64,000 nt of DNA from Byssochlamys sp. IMV 00236 (Eukaryota; Ascomycota; Eurotiomycetes; Eurotiales; Thermoascaceae), in contig MSJH02000842.1 in the NCBI GenBank assembly GCA_001931875.2, positions 1 through 64,000 on the forward strand. Reading direction: 5' to 3'. The position numbers and the translations under genes were made by a program. Below, in pieces: positions 38,268 to 50,543 of the stretch. Position 1 is the first letter of the stretch, and every line of letters begins with the position of its first letter. The notes under the pieces are model-generated. The model saw only the letters and a list, made by a program, of their open reading frames with translations. It did not search any database and was not told the DNA's origin.

Positions 38268-38398
38268 TATTAAAGCCCCTCTCTAGTAATTTATACTAAG
38301 CGCCTCTTTATACTAGCAATTATATAACTAAGAGATTTTATATAAAACTTACTAGCTTTCTAGTTAGTAATTAAGTAAGCTTCTTATTACTTCTTTTA
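38268..38398 (+). repeat. C2 3' LTR, fully RIPed (131 bp)
   Basis: It begins TATTAAAGCCCC. All 14 CpA/TpG dinucleotides of the 5' LTR are mutated in this copy, along with a number of CpC, CpT and CpG sites. It is followed by the CTTCT duplication. Confidence 0.9.
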
Positions 38399-38403
38399 CT
38401 TCT

Positions 38404-39275
38404 TAGCTTTATTACTATAAAGCTAATAATTCTATATCTTTAGAAGTAATATATTTTCTTTCTTTAATAAACTATTATTAAAAATAGTTTATCTTTCTTT
38501 AATATTATATCTCTTCTATTTTTATAAAAAAGTTAAAAATATAAATCTATTAATAATATAATACTTTTTTAATATCTCTAGAGGCTCTAGTAGTAATTAC
38601 TTATATTAATAGTTAGCTTAATTAATAAAGTAATAGCTAAATAAATTAATTTAGCTTAATTAAGCCCTTAAATAATTCTTTAATTAAATATCTTTATTAG
38701 CTCTAAGAGATTATAAGCTTAGCTTAGCCTTATTACTATTTTAAATAAATAAGCTAAATATCTTAAAGCTTTAAAGCTTTAATTAAATAATACCTATAAT
38801 AAGGAGTTAAATTAATAAATCTTTACCTTTAAATAAACTATTTCTTTAAGATAATAATTCTATCTCTAGTATTAACTCTTCTAATAGCTTTAGCAGTTAT
38901 AATTTATTAAAGATTAAAGCTATTAAAGACTATATAGAATAAAATATCTATAATAACTAAATATTTAATTAATAATAGTAATTTTAATAATTAGCTTTAG
39001 CTAATTAAAAAAGTTCTTAGAACTATTAACTATAAGAATTTAATTAATATATTTATTAAGAGACTTATACTTTAAGATAAAGCTAAAGTCTATAAGATAT
39101 AAAGAAAGCTTAGCTTAATAGTAAAGAGTTAAATTAGCAGTTAAATAAACTATAAGCTAATTAAAACTATTAGAATTATACTTAATAAGCTAATTTATAT
39201 AAATAAGTATATTAAAGTAATTAAAAAGATTATTAACTATAATTTAACTTAAAGTAAACTCTTTATATTTTAATA
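38404..39275 (+). pseudogene. Unidentified RIPed coding-like segment
   Basis: About 870 bp between C2 and the next C1 element. From about 38990 to 39270 the + strand can be read through RIP-type stops as a lysine- and isoleucine-rich stretch (for example KVYKI then RKLSLIVKS near 39090-39130). It resembles the N-terminal ORF of a retroelement but matches neither C1, C2, GypA nor GypB. I do not recognise it. Confidence 0.4.
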
Positions 39276-42200
39276 AGTTAAAAAGAATAAGTTTAAATAG
39301 AATTCCTTAAACTATTTAACTATCTTAAAGGGCTAATAATACTTAAAGAGAAAGAATATTAGCGCATATAGTAAATATAAAATATATATTAATATTTTCT
39401 TAGTTAGGGTAATAAATTTTATATAAAGCTTAAGAAGTAGTTTTTTTAAGCTATTTAATTTTACTAAAGTAAAATTATTACTAAAGATTTCTTTAAAGTA
39501 AAATCTTTATTATATTAAAATCTACTAGTTCTAACTATTATTTTATAATACTTTTCTTTAGTCTAGATTTATTAAATTAATTAATTTTAATTAACTTAAA
39601 AATTTTAAGAAGTTTACTTTTAATAGTAGTTTAATAAAACTATTTACTATTATATTCTATATTCTAATAAACTTAATATTAATCTTATTCTTTTAGTATA
39701 AGTTATATATATAATAATATATAATATTAATATATTTTAATCTTTTATAAATATAAATATCTCTAATTAATAATAGTAATACTTAATTATCTTTATAGAC
39801 TTTAAGTAAAGAATTAATAATAAAAGCTTACTCTTCTCTTATTATTAGCTTAAATTTATTTAAATTAATATAATATCTATATCTTATATCTCTTAAAAAA
39901 AGGGCTAATTATTAAGACTATTTTATAGCTTAATATATAGCTATATATTTAGCCTTTATAGTTAAAGTTATAATAAACTTTTATTTTTTATTTAATTAGC
40001 TTATTAAATTATTAGCTAAAATAAAAATATTTCTTAAGATTAATATTTAATTAGTCTTATTTATTATATAATCTAAGTTTAAATATTTAATAAATTACTA
40101 GTCTTAGTTTATATTAAATTTAAGACTAAGATATATAATTAATTATAAGTATCTTATAAGAGATTTTAATATCTTAAAATATCTTTTAAATAAATCTAAT
40201 AGATATTAACTTAATTTACTTATTATAAATATAATATCTAGTCTTATTAAAATTATTAAATAAATTAAGCTATTAATAATTTTTAATACTTTCTTTAATT
40301 TATTCTTTTATTTTAAGAATTAAATAGTTTTAAAGAGTTATATCTATTTAATAAGATATTAACTAAGTATATCTTTTTTTTATTTATTCTATATTATAAT
40401 AAGAGTTCTTTAGTATAATAAGATTAATCTATTATTAATATTTAGTCTTATTTATTTTAAATAATTTAAATATTAAAGATCTTCTTTATTTTTTCTAAGT
40501 CCTTTATCTTATATATTAATTTAAACTCTTATTTAAACTAATAAATACTCTCTATTTATTTTATATTAATTAAGATATTATTAATATATATTAAGAATAA
40601 GATTTTTTTTAAGTACTATAATAAGTATAGATTAATATTAATTTATATAAAATCTATTTTTTAAAGTATTTTAATATCTAGTTTTATTAAAATTATTAAA
40701 TAGATTAAGCTATTAATAATCCTTTAATACTTTTTTTAATCTATTTTTTATCTTAAGGATTAAATAATTTTAAAGAGTTATATTTATTTAATAAAATATT
40801 AATTAAATATATTTTCTTTTTACTTATTTTATATTATAATAAGAGTTTTTTAATATAATAAGATTAATCTATTATTAATATTTAGTCTTTCTTATTTTAA
40901 ATAACTTAAATACTAAAAATTTTCTTTATTTCTCTTAAATTCTTTATCTTATATATTAATTTAAACTCTTATTTAAATTAATAAATATTTTCTATTTATT
41001 TTATACTAATTAAAATATTATTAATATATATTAAAAATAAAATCTCTTTTTTTAAATATTATAATAAATATAGATTAATATTAGTCTATATAAAACCTAT
41101 TTTTTAAAATATTTCTATATAGGTTTAATTTTAATCTCTTATAGCTTATTTTAAATTATATAGAGATTAAAAAACTTTTAGCATTATTTTTAGTAATATA
41201 TTTATTTTTAGTAAAGGTATTATATAAATCTCTTTCTTTAATATTAATTTTATAAAAGTATTATTAATATTTATAATATAATACTTATAATTCTCTATTA
41301 TAATAATAGCTAAGAATATTTATAATATATTATATTATAAGATAAGAATAAAGATATATTTAAAATTAATACTCTATTTTTAAATAAATCCTTAAATAAT
41401 AAGATATATCTTAAGCTTTTAAAGGAAACTATTTAAATTATATTTTATAGCTAATACTTAATAGCTAATTATAATATTAGCTCTTAATAATAATATAATT
41501 ACTTTAAAGGTTTTATTTATTTAAAGTATATTTATTTTAGCTTTAAATATACTTTACTATAATTTACTTTAAGTAAGGTTATTAATTATAGCATAATATA
41601 AGTTTAAAATTAAAATATACTCTTTTACTATATATATTACTATTATAATATTTAATATTTATTCTATATATTTCTTTTAATCTATATTAATACTTAGAGA
41701 TAAAAGATTTAATATAAATATTACTTAATATAATTTCTTAATATCTTATTTATTATTTAATAACTTAATCTTTTCTCTCTTATATTTTACTATATAAAGA
41801 ATCTTTATATAAGATATAATTTGCCTATTTAGTAGAGATAGAGAATTTATCTATAAATCTTTATAATTATTTAAATTATTAAAGTAAGAATAATTAAGTA
41901 TTTTCTTTTATTCTATAATTTTATTATAATAAAATATCTTAATTTTTTTTAATAAAAAGCTTCTTTTTCTTTTTAAGGAAATATTTTAATTTCCTTTTAA
42001 TAAAAAGCTTCTTTTTTTTAATAAAAAACTAAAACTTCTTTATAGCTCTTCTCTTAATTATTAATATTATTCTTCTTTTTATTTAAGAGTATATATATAT
42101 TTAAGGTAATAGGCTAAGTTATTAATTAACTTTTTAAATTTTTTATTAATACTATATTTAGTAATAATCTTTAGAGAATCTTAAGATTTAAGTCTCTTTT

Positions 42201-42779
42201 TAATTTATTCTTAAAGAATTTAGCTTAATAAGTTTTAATAGTCTTTTTTATATCTAGAGCTTAAACTTTCTATTATTTATTTATTTTCTTAATATATCTT
42301 ATAAAAATATAGATCTTACTTTAATCTATTAATTTATTTTTTTTATATATTTTATAATAGAGATTTTAGGTTTATATATAATATTACTTAATATCCTTAT
42401 ACTTTTAAGTAATTAATTAATAGCTTAACTTTAATAAAGGCTTTTTTAAAGATATTTAAACCCTATTAATTATTAGTTTATTTAATACTTTATTTTTAAT
42501 ATATATATTAGTTTAAGCTATTTATACCTATAATTTAACTAGAAGGTTTAAATCTTTAAATATAGCTTTTATTTCTTTCTTAATAGTTTAATATACTTAT
42601 TTTATAGCTCTGTTTTATATTAATATATATAGAATTATTAGTTTATAATAAATATTAAACTATTTCCTTTAAATTTTAAAAAGATTCGTAAGTTTTAGTA
42701 TATTATCTAATTATATATTAAGAATTTAGAGATTTATTACTATCTTAATCTCCCTTTTTTATTTATTTAAAATAGGGGT
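39276..42779 (-). mobile_element. C1 copy d: copia 3' part up to the assembly gap
   Basis: The 3' LTR is 39276-39550. RNase H and reverse transcriptase follow on the - strand (about 39560-41500) and the integrase region reaches the gap at 42780. The reverse transcriptase contains a 440-bp tandem duplication. The outer flank (TAATA, 39271-39275) does not match the flank beyond the C1 LTR at 53300, so this piece and the C1 sequence after the gap are probably not one element. Confidence 0.8.
40241..41120 (-). repeat. 440-bp tandem duplication in C1 copy d reverse transcriptase
   Basis: The segment starting GTCTTATTAAAATTATTAAA at 40241 recurs from 40681 (GTTTTATTAAAATTATTAAA) and runs on in parallel. 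The two units have diverged at many C/T and G/A positions, so the duplication existed while RIP was active or both units were mutated independently. Confidence 0.85.
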
Positions 42780-42799
42780 NNNNNNNNNNNNNNNNNNNN
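42780..42799. other. 20-N assembly gap
   Basis: Twenty Ns separate two C1 sequences. Sequence after the gap (42800-43033) repeats what lies before it (42046 to about 42285) in the same orientation, with several transitions between them. The join therefore moves from one copia copy to another at an overlapping position. Confidence 0.95.
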
Positions 42800-43033
42800 C
42801 TCTTCTCTTAATTATTAATATTATTCTTCTTTTTATTTAAGAGTATATATATATTTAAGATAATAGGCTAAGTTATTAATTAATCTCTTAAATTCTTTAT
42901 TAATATTATATTTAATAATAATTTTTAAAAAATCTTAAAGTTTAAGTCTTTTCTTAATTTATTCTTAAAGAACTTAGCTTAATAAGTCTTAATATTCTTT
43001 TTTATATCTAGAGCTTAAACTTTTTATTATTTA

Positions 43034-43465
43034 TATAAGGAATAGAAGTTCTTAAAGATTATTAGCGAATTATTTTACTAGTAATTATAATAAAAGAAGT
43101 AATAGCTTTATATACTTAGCTTAAAGAAGAGTTTACTAGTAAGATAAAGGGTTAACTATTATAATAAAGAGTCTAATTAATATAGAGAAAAGTCTATATT
43201 AAAGGGTTCTAGTAATAAAGAGTCTATATAAGTATAGAAATAATAAGATATATATTATATTAAAATAAATTACTAGCCTTTAGTAAAATAATAATTTAAA
43301 GCTTATTTATATTTTAAATCTTAAGTACTTTTTAGCTTTATCTTATATAAATCTTAAAAGCAGAGAGAGTAAGATTTAATTAATTATTTTATTATTATAT
43401 TTAGATTTAAAGCTTTACTATAATTTTATAAGCTTATACTTTAATAAGAAGCTAAAGATATAATA
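43034..43465 (-). repeat. GypA copy 2 3' LTR
   Basis: This 432-bp LTR runs from TATAAGGAATAGAAG to GCTAAAGATATAATA on the + strand, consistent with TG...CA ends converted to TA...TA by RIP. It is preceded by ATTTA. Confidence 0.85.
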
Positions 43466-45400
43466 ATATCTCTTTTCTTTTTAAAGGCTTATCTTTAAGC
43501 TATTATAAAATTATTATATTAAATATAAAATATAGCTTTATAGAGGTTTATAATATAGTAAATAAAGAAGCTTTTTATTACTTTTATAATAAAGGATTAA
43601 GAAATTATATAAGCTAAGAGTATTATTTATATAATATTATAAAGTTAGAATTTTAACTTTTAGTAATTATTTTTTTATCTTCTGCTATATATAGCTCTTA
43701 GTCTTAAATATATTTAAATAAAGATCTAGATATATTTTTAAAGGTATAATAGTATTAATAGTATAATAGCTTAAAAAATTTTAAAAGATTAACTGCTTTT
43801 TATTTATTTTTAAAGCTTTTTACTTTAAAGATAAGTTATTTTAATTAATTATATTAATATCTATTAATCTAATTAAACTATAAGTTTTAAAATTTATTTT
43901 ATATTACTTTATTATAATAAGACTTCTTAAGTAATTACTTTAGTTTAAGATTTATATAATATATACTAATTTTATTAGTATTAATAGCTTAAAGAAGTTA
44001 TTTTCTCTTTTAAGGAGCTATTTCTTTCTCTTATATTTCTTATAGAAGATATAGCTACTATTATTAAAATATAGCTAAATTTAGTTATTAATATAATACT
44101 AGATTATAATTCCTTAATTATTATTAAGATATTAAAGACTTTAGCTGCTATTATAATACTAGAGAGATTATTTCCTTAATTAAGTATTATTCTTTTTATA
44201 GCTATTAATAGGTTAATATTTTTATTTACCTTAAATTCTATAGAAGATCTATTAACTAAGATAAATATTATACTAGAATTAAAGTATAAAAGATTTATAT
44301 CTCTATTAAATTAGCCTTTTTTTATAATTTTAGTTATTATATAAGTAAGTTTATTTAACTTAATAATAGCGCTAAAAAGCCTATTAAAGAGAAAGAGAAC
44401 TTATTTTATTATTAAGCTAGCTATTATAATTAAATTAAGAGTAACTTTTATTTATATTATAAAAAGGCCTTAAAGATAAAGTATAAGGTATAAAAAGATT
44501 ATTAATATAAGAACTTAAACTAAACTAGCTATTATTAAAATACTAGTTAAAATTATTATTATTACTATTATTAATATAATAATAAAGAATAATTTTATTA
44601 TCTTTAAGCTAAGTAAAGAATTTTTTTTAATATTTTAAAAGATATACCTTTATTATTTAAAAGAGCTAATTAAGAATTTAATACTTTAATATACTTATAT
44701 TAATATTAATATTAAGTATAATTACTATAATTATAAATATAAGCTCTATATTTTAATCTTACTAGTTTATAAGAATAAGCTTATTTATTTATAAAGCTTT
44801 AGCTAAGAGATTTATTTTTTAAATAATTATAAGTCTTTTAAAAAGGCCTATAATAAATATAAATTCTCTATAAAAATATATTTATATAAAGCACTTATTA
44901 AAATAAATATAGATAAGCTTATATTTATTATTTTATTAACTTTATCTTTATATAAGTAATTTATAATATAGCTCTAGTAAAAGTTACTTAAATTATTCTA
45001 TTTAATAATATTAAATCTATAGTATATATAAGAAATTATATATATTACTTATAATATTTCTCCTTTCTTTAATAAGGAAAAGAATAAATTTATACTAATA
45101 AGGTTCTATAATAGTAAAATAAATAAATAAAAGAAATTAATCTTAAGCCTATATTTTTAGTTTCTGCTAAAAATAGCTTAGTTAAAATAAATTTATTTCT
45201 AGATAGACTAGCTTTTTATATTCTTATTAAAACTTCTAAACCTTTATAGATAAATAAATAAAAAAAGAGTAATATAAATTTAATAATAAAATAGTTAAGT
45301 AAAACTTAAAAATCTAATAAAAAAAAGAGAAATCTTATTAATTCTATTAGCTCTTTTTTTTAAAGCTTCTTAAAGCTCTTTTTAAAGAGGTCTTATTAAT
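43466..45400 (+). other. Long 3' region of GypA with a possible antisense quasi-ORF
   Basis: These 1.9 kb lie between the chromodomain and the 3' LTR, longer than needed for a simple gypsy element. The + strand (antisense to pol) can be read in one approximate frame over much of the stretch if RIP-type stops are allowed, giving a Ser/Gln/Tyr-rich composition. RIP removes TGA and creates TAA/TAG in any frame, so this is weak support. Alternatives are a non-coding 3' region or a captured fragment of another element. Confidence 0.3.
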
Positions 45401-45424
45401 AGCTTATATTATTACCTTAAATTT

Positions 45425-45555
45425 AGCTAGTATATTTTAAGTATATTTAAAGTCTTCTTTAAGCTATTATAAATTTTTATAATTTAAATAGCTCTTCTAT
45501 TTAATTAAATATTACTTCTTTTTTATATTATTTATTTATCTAGAATAGCTTTAAT
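45425..45555 (-). pseudogene. Chromodomain at the GypA integrase C-terminus (RIP-degraded)
   Basis: One - strand frame reads through RIP-type stops as YLIK-stop-KSYLNYKNL, then KEDFKYT, the pattern of the chromodomain core (YLVKWKGY...W...L). It follows the integrase end EIKAILDK, offset by one base, implying an indel between them. In chromoviruses this domain steers integration to modified histones; that role is family knowledge, not seen here. Confidence 0.7.
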
Positions 45556-48500
45556 CTCCTATTCTAGTTTATTATTTATTAAGATTAAGTTTAAATATTT
45601 AGGTTTAGCTTTAAATCTCTAATAATAAGGCTCTAATAAAGAGATATAAAAGATTAAGTATATTTTATTTAGGCTTTTTAAGAGCTTAAGCTAATAAGCT
45701 TAAATCTTAATTCTTTTTATAACTTTATAAGGTCTTAAGTATTTTATATTTAATTTCTTAATTAGTTAATCTATCTTTAAGTTCTTTATTAAAAGGTAGA
45801 CTTAATCTTTTACTATATAAGATTTAAGCTTATACTTCTTATTATAATATTTTTATTGCGTAATAATAATCTTTTAAAGGAATTCTTCTAATTAAGTATA
45901 AATCTTAATAAATTCCTTTAATTAATTATTAACTATTAGTATATTTATTTATTTTCTAAAGTTATATTTATTTTAATTCCTAGGGTTAAATTTATAAATA
46001 ATATAAAAGGGACTTATACTTATAAAGGTATAGATTAAATTATTATATATAAACTCTGCTATAGTTAATAAAAATACTTAATTATTTTATTTATAGTTTA
46101 AATAAACCTAGAGATAATATTCTAGCATCTAATTTTACCTTTTAGTTTAGCTATTAATTTAAGGGTAAAATATAGTATTTAGAAGTCTAGTAATTTAAAT
46201 ATAGTAGTAAAGTTCTATTTAGTATTTACTAGTAAATAATATACCCCTATTTAATATAATTAATTATAGAGGTTTAGAGTAGTTATAGATATAATTTATA
46301 ATAAGATTAGCTATTTTATCTATTTTTAATATTTTATAAGTAAGAATATAAAGTGCTATCTTTAAGTAATAATCTATAATTACTAATATTAAATTATAGA
46401 TAATTTTTTATTTCTCTAATAATAGTAGTTCTATTATAAAATCTATTAAAATATTTTATTATAGCTATACTAAGATTAATAGAGATTTTAGCTTTTTATA
46501 TAGCTTATACTATAGAATTTAATTTCTCTAGCAGATATTATATATAAATATATATTCTTATATATCCTATATTATTTTAAGCTAGTTAAATTTTCTTTAA
46601 AATAGCTCTTTAGTCTTTTTAATATTTTAATACTTTATATAAAGGTTATTATAATATATTTAAAGGAGCTTTTACTTTATAATAAGTATATTTAGTATAA
46701 ATATAATATTATTCTTCTATAATAGTCCTTTACTATTTATTCTCTAAATTATTTTTAAGCTATTTTTAGAAGTATATACTTTTAATTCCCTAGCATTTTT
46801 AAGATAAAGATATCTCTTATTTAAAGCTATTTTAATATAAAGAATAAGCTAAGAGTTATAGTATTTTAAATAGACTCTTCTTTAATTATTCTAATAATTA
46901 ATATTCTTTATATTAAGTATTTTAAACTATTTATATCGCCCGCTTTAATAGGTTTATATTTTAAACTATTTTCTTATATATACTTATTTTAAGCTTTATA
47001 CTAAAGCTTTTTCTAGAGAGTTAGAAATAATTCTATTTAAGATTTAAATTTAAATAGTTTAAAATCTGCCTTTTTAAATAAAGTATTTATAGTATTAAGC
47101 TATTTTAGCTTATATTTAATTTAAAAATTATATATTACTAATAATTCTGCTTATTAAGCTTATTTATTATTTAATATTTTTATAATAAAGAAATAGCGTA
47201 AGTTTATATAGTTACTCTATATTTATATAAAATATTTACTACTCTTTAAATAATAATACTAATATTTAAAAGCATTAATAATAGCTAGAAGTTCTTAGTT
47301 ATAGACCTTATAATATACTTTAATCTTAATAAATTTTTAGATATAATATACTATAAGATACTAGTTCTTAAATATAATATTATAACTTATTTTAATTTTA
47401 ATTCTTAAAGCTATCTTTAAACTAGTATTTAAATTTATTTTATTATTATTTCCTTAAAGGAATATAATAATAAGAGTAAATTTTAAAATATTAGTTATAA
47501 GTTATATTAGCTTTTTTAGATTAAAGTATTTTAATATTAATAGAGTTATAAATACTAACTTTAATTTATTAAATACTTTTATAGCCTCTTTAATTTAAGT
47601 AAATATTTTAATCTTCTTTCTCTAGACGCTTTTTTTTTAATAAACTAGTTAAAGAAGCTATTTTTATAGAGTAATTATAGATAAATCTTCTAAAAAATCT
47701 AATAAATTTTAAAAAGACTTAAACTTTTTTAAAATATTTAAGCTTTAGCTAATCTTTAATAGTTTTTATTTTGCTAAAATTTATTTTTATTCTATCTTTC
47801 TCTATAAGGAAATTAAAGAATTTAACCCTTTTCTTATAGAATTTATATTTAGATAATTTTATATATAATTTATACTCTTATAGTCTTTTTAAGACTTATA
47901 TTATATATTTTTTATATTTCTTAATAGAGTTAGAGAAGATTAAGATATTATCTAAATATATAATATAATAAATATCTAATAACCCTTATAATACTTAATT
48001 AATATAAGCTTAAAAAATAGCAGAAGTATTATATAGGTTAAATAGTATAATTAAGTATTTAAAATGCTTATATTAGATTTAAAAGGTTATCTTCTATTTA
48101 TCTCTATAGTAGATTTTAATTTAATAATAAGTATTTTTAAGATTAAGCTTAATAAAGATCTTAGAGCTAATTAATTAATTAAATATTTTATTTACCTTAA
48201 ATAAAAGATATTTATTTTTTATAATAATATTATTTAAGGCTTAATAATTAATATAAAGCCTTAATATATTATCTATCTTAAGAATAAATAAAATAAGTAC
48301 TTTTATAAGATTAATTAATAATTATATTTATTCTTTTTATTATATATTTTTAAAATATTTATATAAAATATTAAGTTTTTTAATAAAGAGGTTATAAAGT
48401 CTTCTTTATAGAGGCGCTATATTATCTAAAAGTTTAATCTTATATTTACTTATCTTAATAGATAATATACTTACTCTCTTCTTTAAAAAGATTTTTATAT

Positions 48501-50110
48501 ACTTTTTATATTTTAGAGGCAGATTTTTTAAAATAATAGGATTAATTTAATCTCTATAGAATATATAGATTATCTCTTTTTTTAGTATTTAAAGAATTAT
48601 TAAATATTTTTAATCTTTACCTATAGCTGCTATAAAATATAATATCTTTAAATTATTAACTTTTAATCTATAATAAGATTAATAGCTTATAATTATAATT
48701 TCTTAAAAATAATAGATAATCTAGGTATTAGAATAATATAAAAGTATATATTTACTTTCTCTATAATTTTTTAAAATTAATAATATAGATCTCTGCTTTA
48801 AAGAATTTATACTTTTAAATTTTATATTTATTAATAAATTTAAAGTTTATATACTATTAAAAATCTAGGGGAATTCTATATTATATAGCTATATTTAAGT
48901 TAATATAATATTAAGCTAAACCTAAATTAATAAAAGCCTTATCTTTAAATATATTATTAAATAAGTAAAGTTATACTAAAATATATAAAAACTCTTTATT
49001 TATTTTAAACTTTTTATTATAAAAGGCTATAATAATCTTAAGCTTTTTTTTAAGAGAATCTTTCTTTTTTAAATATAATTTAAACCTTTATATATAATCT
49101 TTTTTATTATAATTAAAGCAGCAGTTTTCTTTTTTAAGCTAGTTTTATTCTGCTAATAATTTAAACCTTTTTTTTTAAAATTTATTTATTTCTTTATATT
49201 AATTATTAGTTTTCTTTCTCTTTTACTCTAAGATAAAGTCTTTTAATATACTTTATATTAGTTTACTTATATTTAGTATAATAGAGAGGTTTAAGGGTTT
49301 ATTCTTCTTTTAGTTTATTTCTTAATTAATAGCTAAAGATACTAATTAATTAAAATTAATTAAGAGATTTTAATAGTTTAATAAGCTTATTTAAACTTTA
49401 AGTTATAGTTTTATATAAAAAATATAAGACTAAATAATTTTATTATTATTAAATCCTTTATCTTAGTTTAACTTTATATAAACTTATTTAAAATAGTATA
49501 AAAAAGCTTTAATAGTTTAATTTAAATATTAAGTTAAGGTATAAAAGTAATTTATTATATTTTATTTTTAATAATATAAATTATTAAGTAAGTTTAATAA
49601 TTAATCTTTAAAACTATTTTAAGTTAATATCTAGAAGTTAAGATTCTTTTATTAATAAATCTAAGATTAAGCTAATTCTTTATTTAGTAAAGCTATAGTA
49701 TAAATAACTTTCTTATCTTTTATTTTAAATAATAATGTATTATAAGCTAAAGATTTATCTATATATTAATATTACTAGTAATAAGTATTAAATATAGTAA
49801 TTTTATACCTTTATAGTTTAAGTAGCTTAAGCCTTAATTATTTATTAATATAAGTAATAGTAAGAAGTTATAAAAGGTCTTTCTTTATTAATAAATTATC
49901 TTCTATTTAAAGTTAATCTTTCTTTAAGCCTATTAAAGTATTCTTTAAAGTTTATAAATTAGCTTTAGTAATTAATTATTATAAGCTAAGTTTAATAATC
50001 TTTAAACTTTTTAAAGTATATATTATAGGCTAAAAGTTAAAACTTTTATTTCTTAAATTATAGGGTATATTAATATAGCTATTTATATTACTAAATTAAG
50101 CGATTTAAAC

Positions 50111-50543
50111 TATAAGAAATAAAGGTTTTTAAAGATTATTAATAAATTACTTTATTAATAATTATAGTAAAAGAAATAATAGCTTTATATACTTAGCTTA
50201 AAGAAAAGTCTATTAATAAGATAAAGAGTTAACTATTATAATAAAGGGTTTAATTAGTATAAAAAAAAGTTTATATTAAGAGATTCTAGTAATAAAGAGT
50301 TTATATAAGTATAAAAATAGTAAAGTATATATTATATTAAAATAAATTGCTAGCCTTTAATAAGATAGTAATTTAAAGCCTATTTATATTTTAAATCTTA
50401 AGTATTTTTTTAGCTTTATCTTATATAAATCTTAAAAGCGAGAAGAGTAAGGTTTAATTAATTACTTTATTATTATATTTAGATTTAAGGCTTTACTATA
50501 ATCTTATAAGCTTATATTTTAATAAGAAGCTAAAGATATAATA
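50111..50543 (-). repeat. GypA copy 2 5' LTR
   Basis: This 433-bp LTR starts TATAAGAAATAAAGG and ends GCTAAAGATATAATA, followed by ATTTA and resumed copia sequence. Confidence 0.85.

Larger units (their letters stand above)
33816..38398 (+). mobile_element. Ty1/copia retrotransposon C2: full length, interior RIPed
   Basis: This 4583-bp element has 131-bp LTRs (33816-33946, 38268-38398) and an exact target duplication CTTCT (33811-33815, 38399-38403). Read through stops on the + strand it shows a Gag region with a degenerate knuckle (KLYNFYSRSYYIAKEY near 35570-35620). At the far end is an RNase H tail (RFKYINIYFYYIYN near 37975-38020, then NLANSFIKEL near 38065-38095), the copia KHIDIRYH...ADxLTKPL pair. 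The order between them is consistent with copia pol. The 5' LTR is unmutated while everything from about 33965 on is saturated with RIP. It is the closest transposon to the HNH gene, whose stop codon lies 230 bp upstream. Confidence 0.85.
43034..50543 (-). mobile_element. Ty3/gypsy chromovirus GypA, copy 2: complete, RIPed
   Basis: This 7510-bp element has LTRs at 43034-43465 and 50111-50543 and an exact target duplication ATTTA (43029-43033, 50544-50548). On the - strand: gag (about 50100-48970), then reverse transcriptase with the degenerate polymerase motif YIIYLDNILIFS near 47975-47945. An ILFNLYNTSAIFQAYIN-like block lies just upstream of it. RNase H follows, then an integrase zinc-binding CQRNK-like block (about 46530) and catalytic core (to about 46060). 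The integrase C-terminus has KYKLKSYIVKD near 45825 and the 'PYKVIKRI' and 'SLLEPY' signatures at about 45730 and 45630. A chromodomain at about 45425-45555 (YLIK-x-KSYLNYKNL, one frame over) marks it as a chromovirus. A further 1.9 kb separates it from the 3' LTR. Confidence 0.85.
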
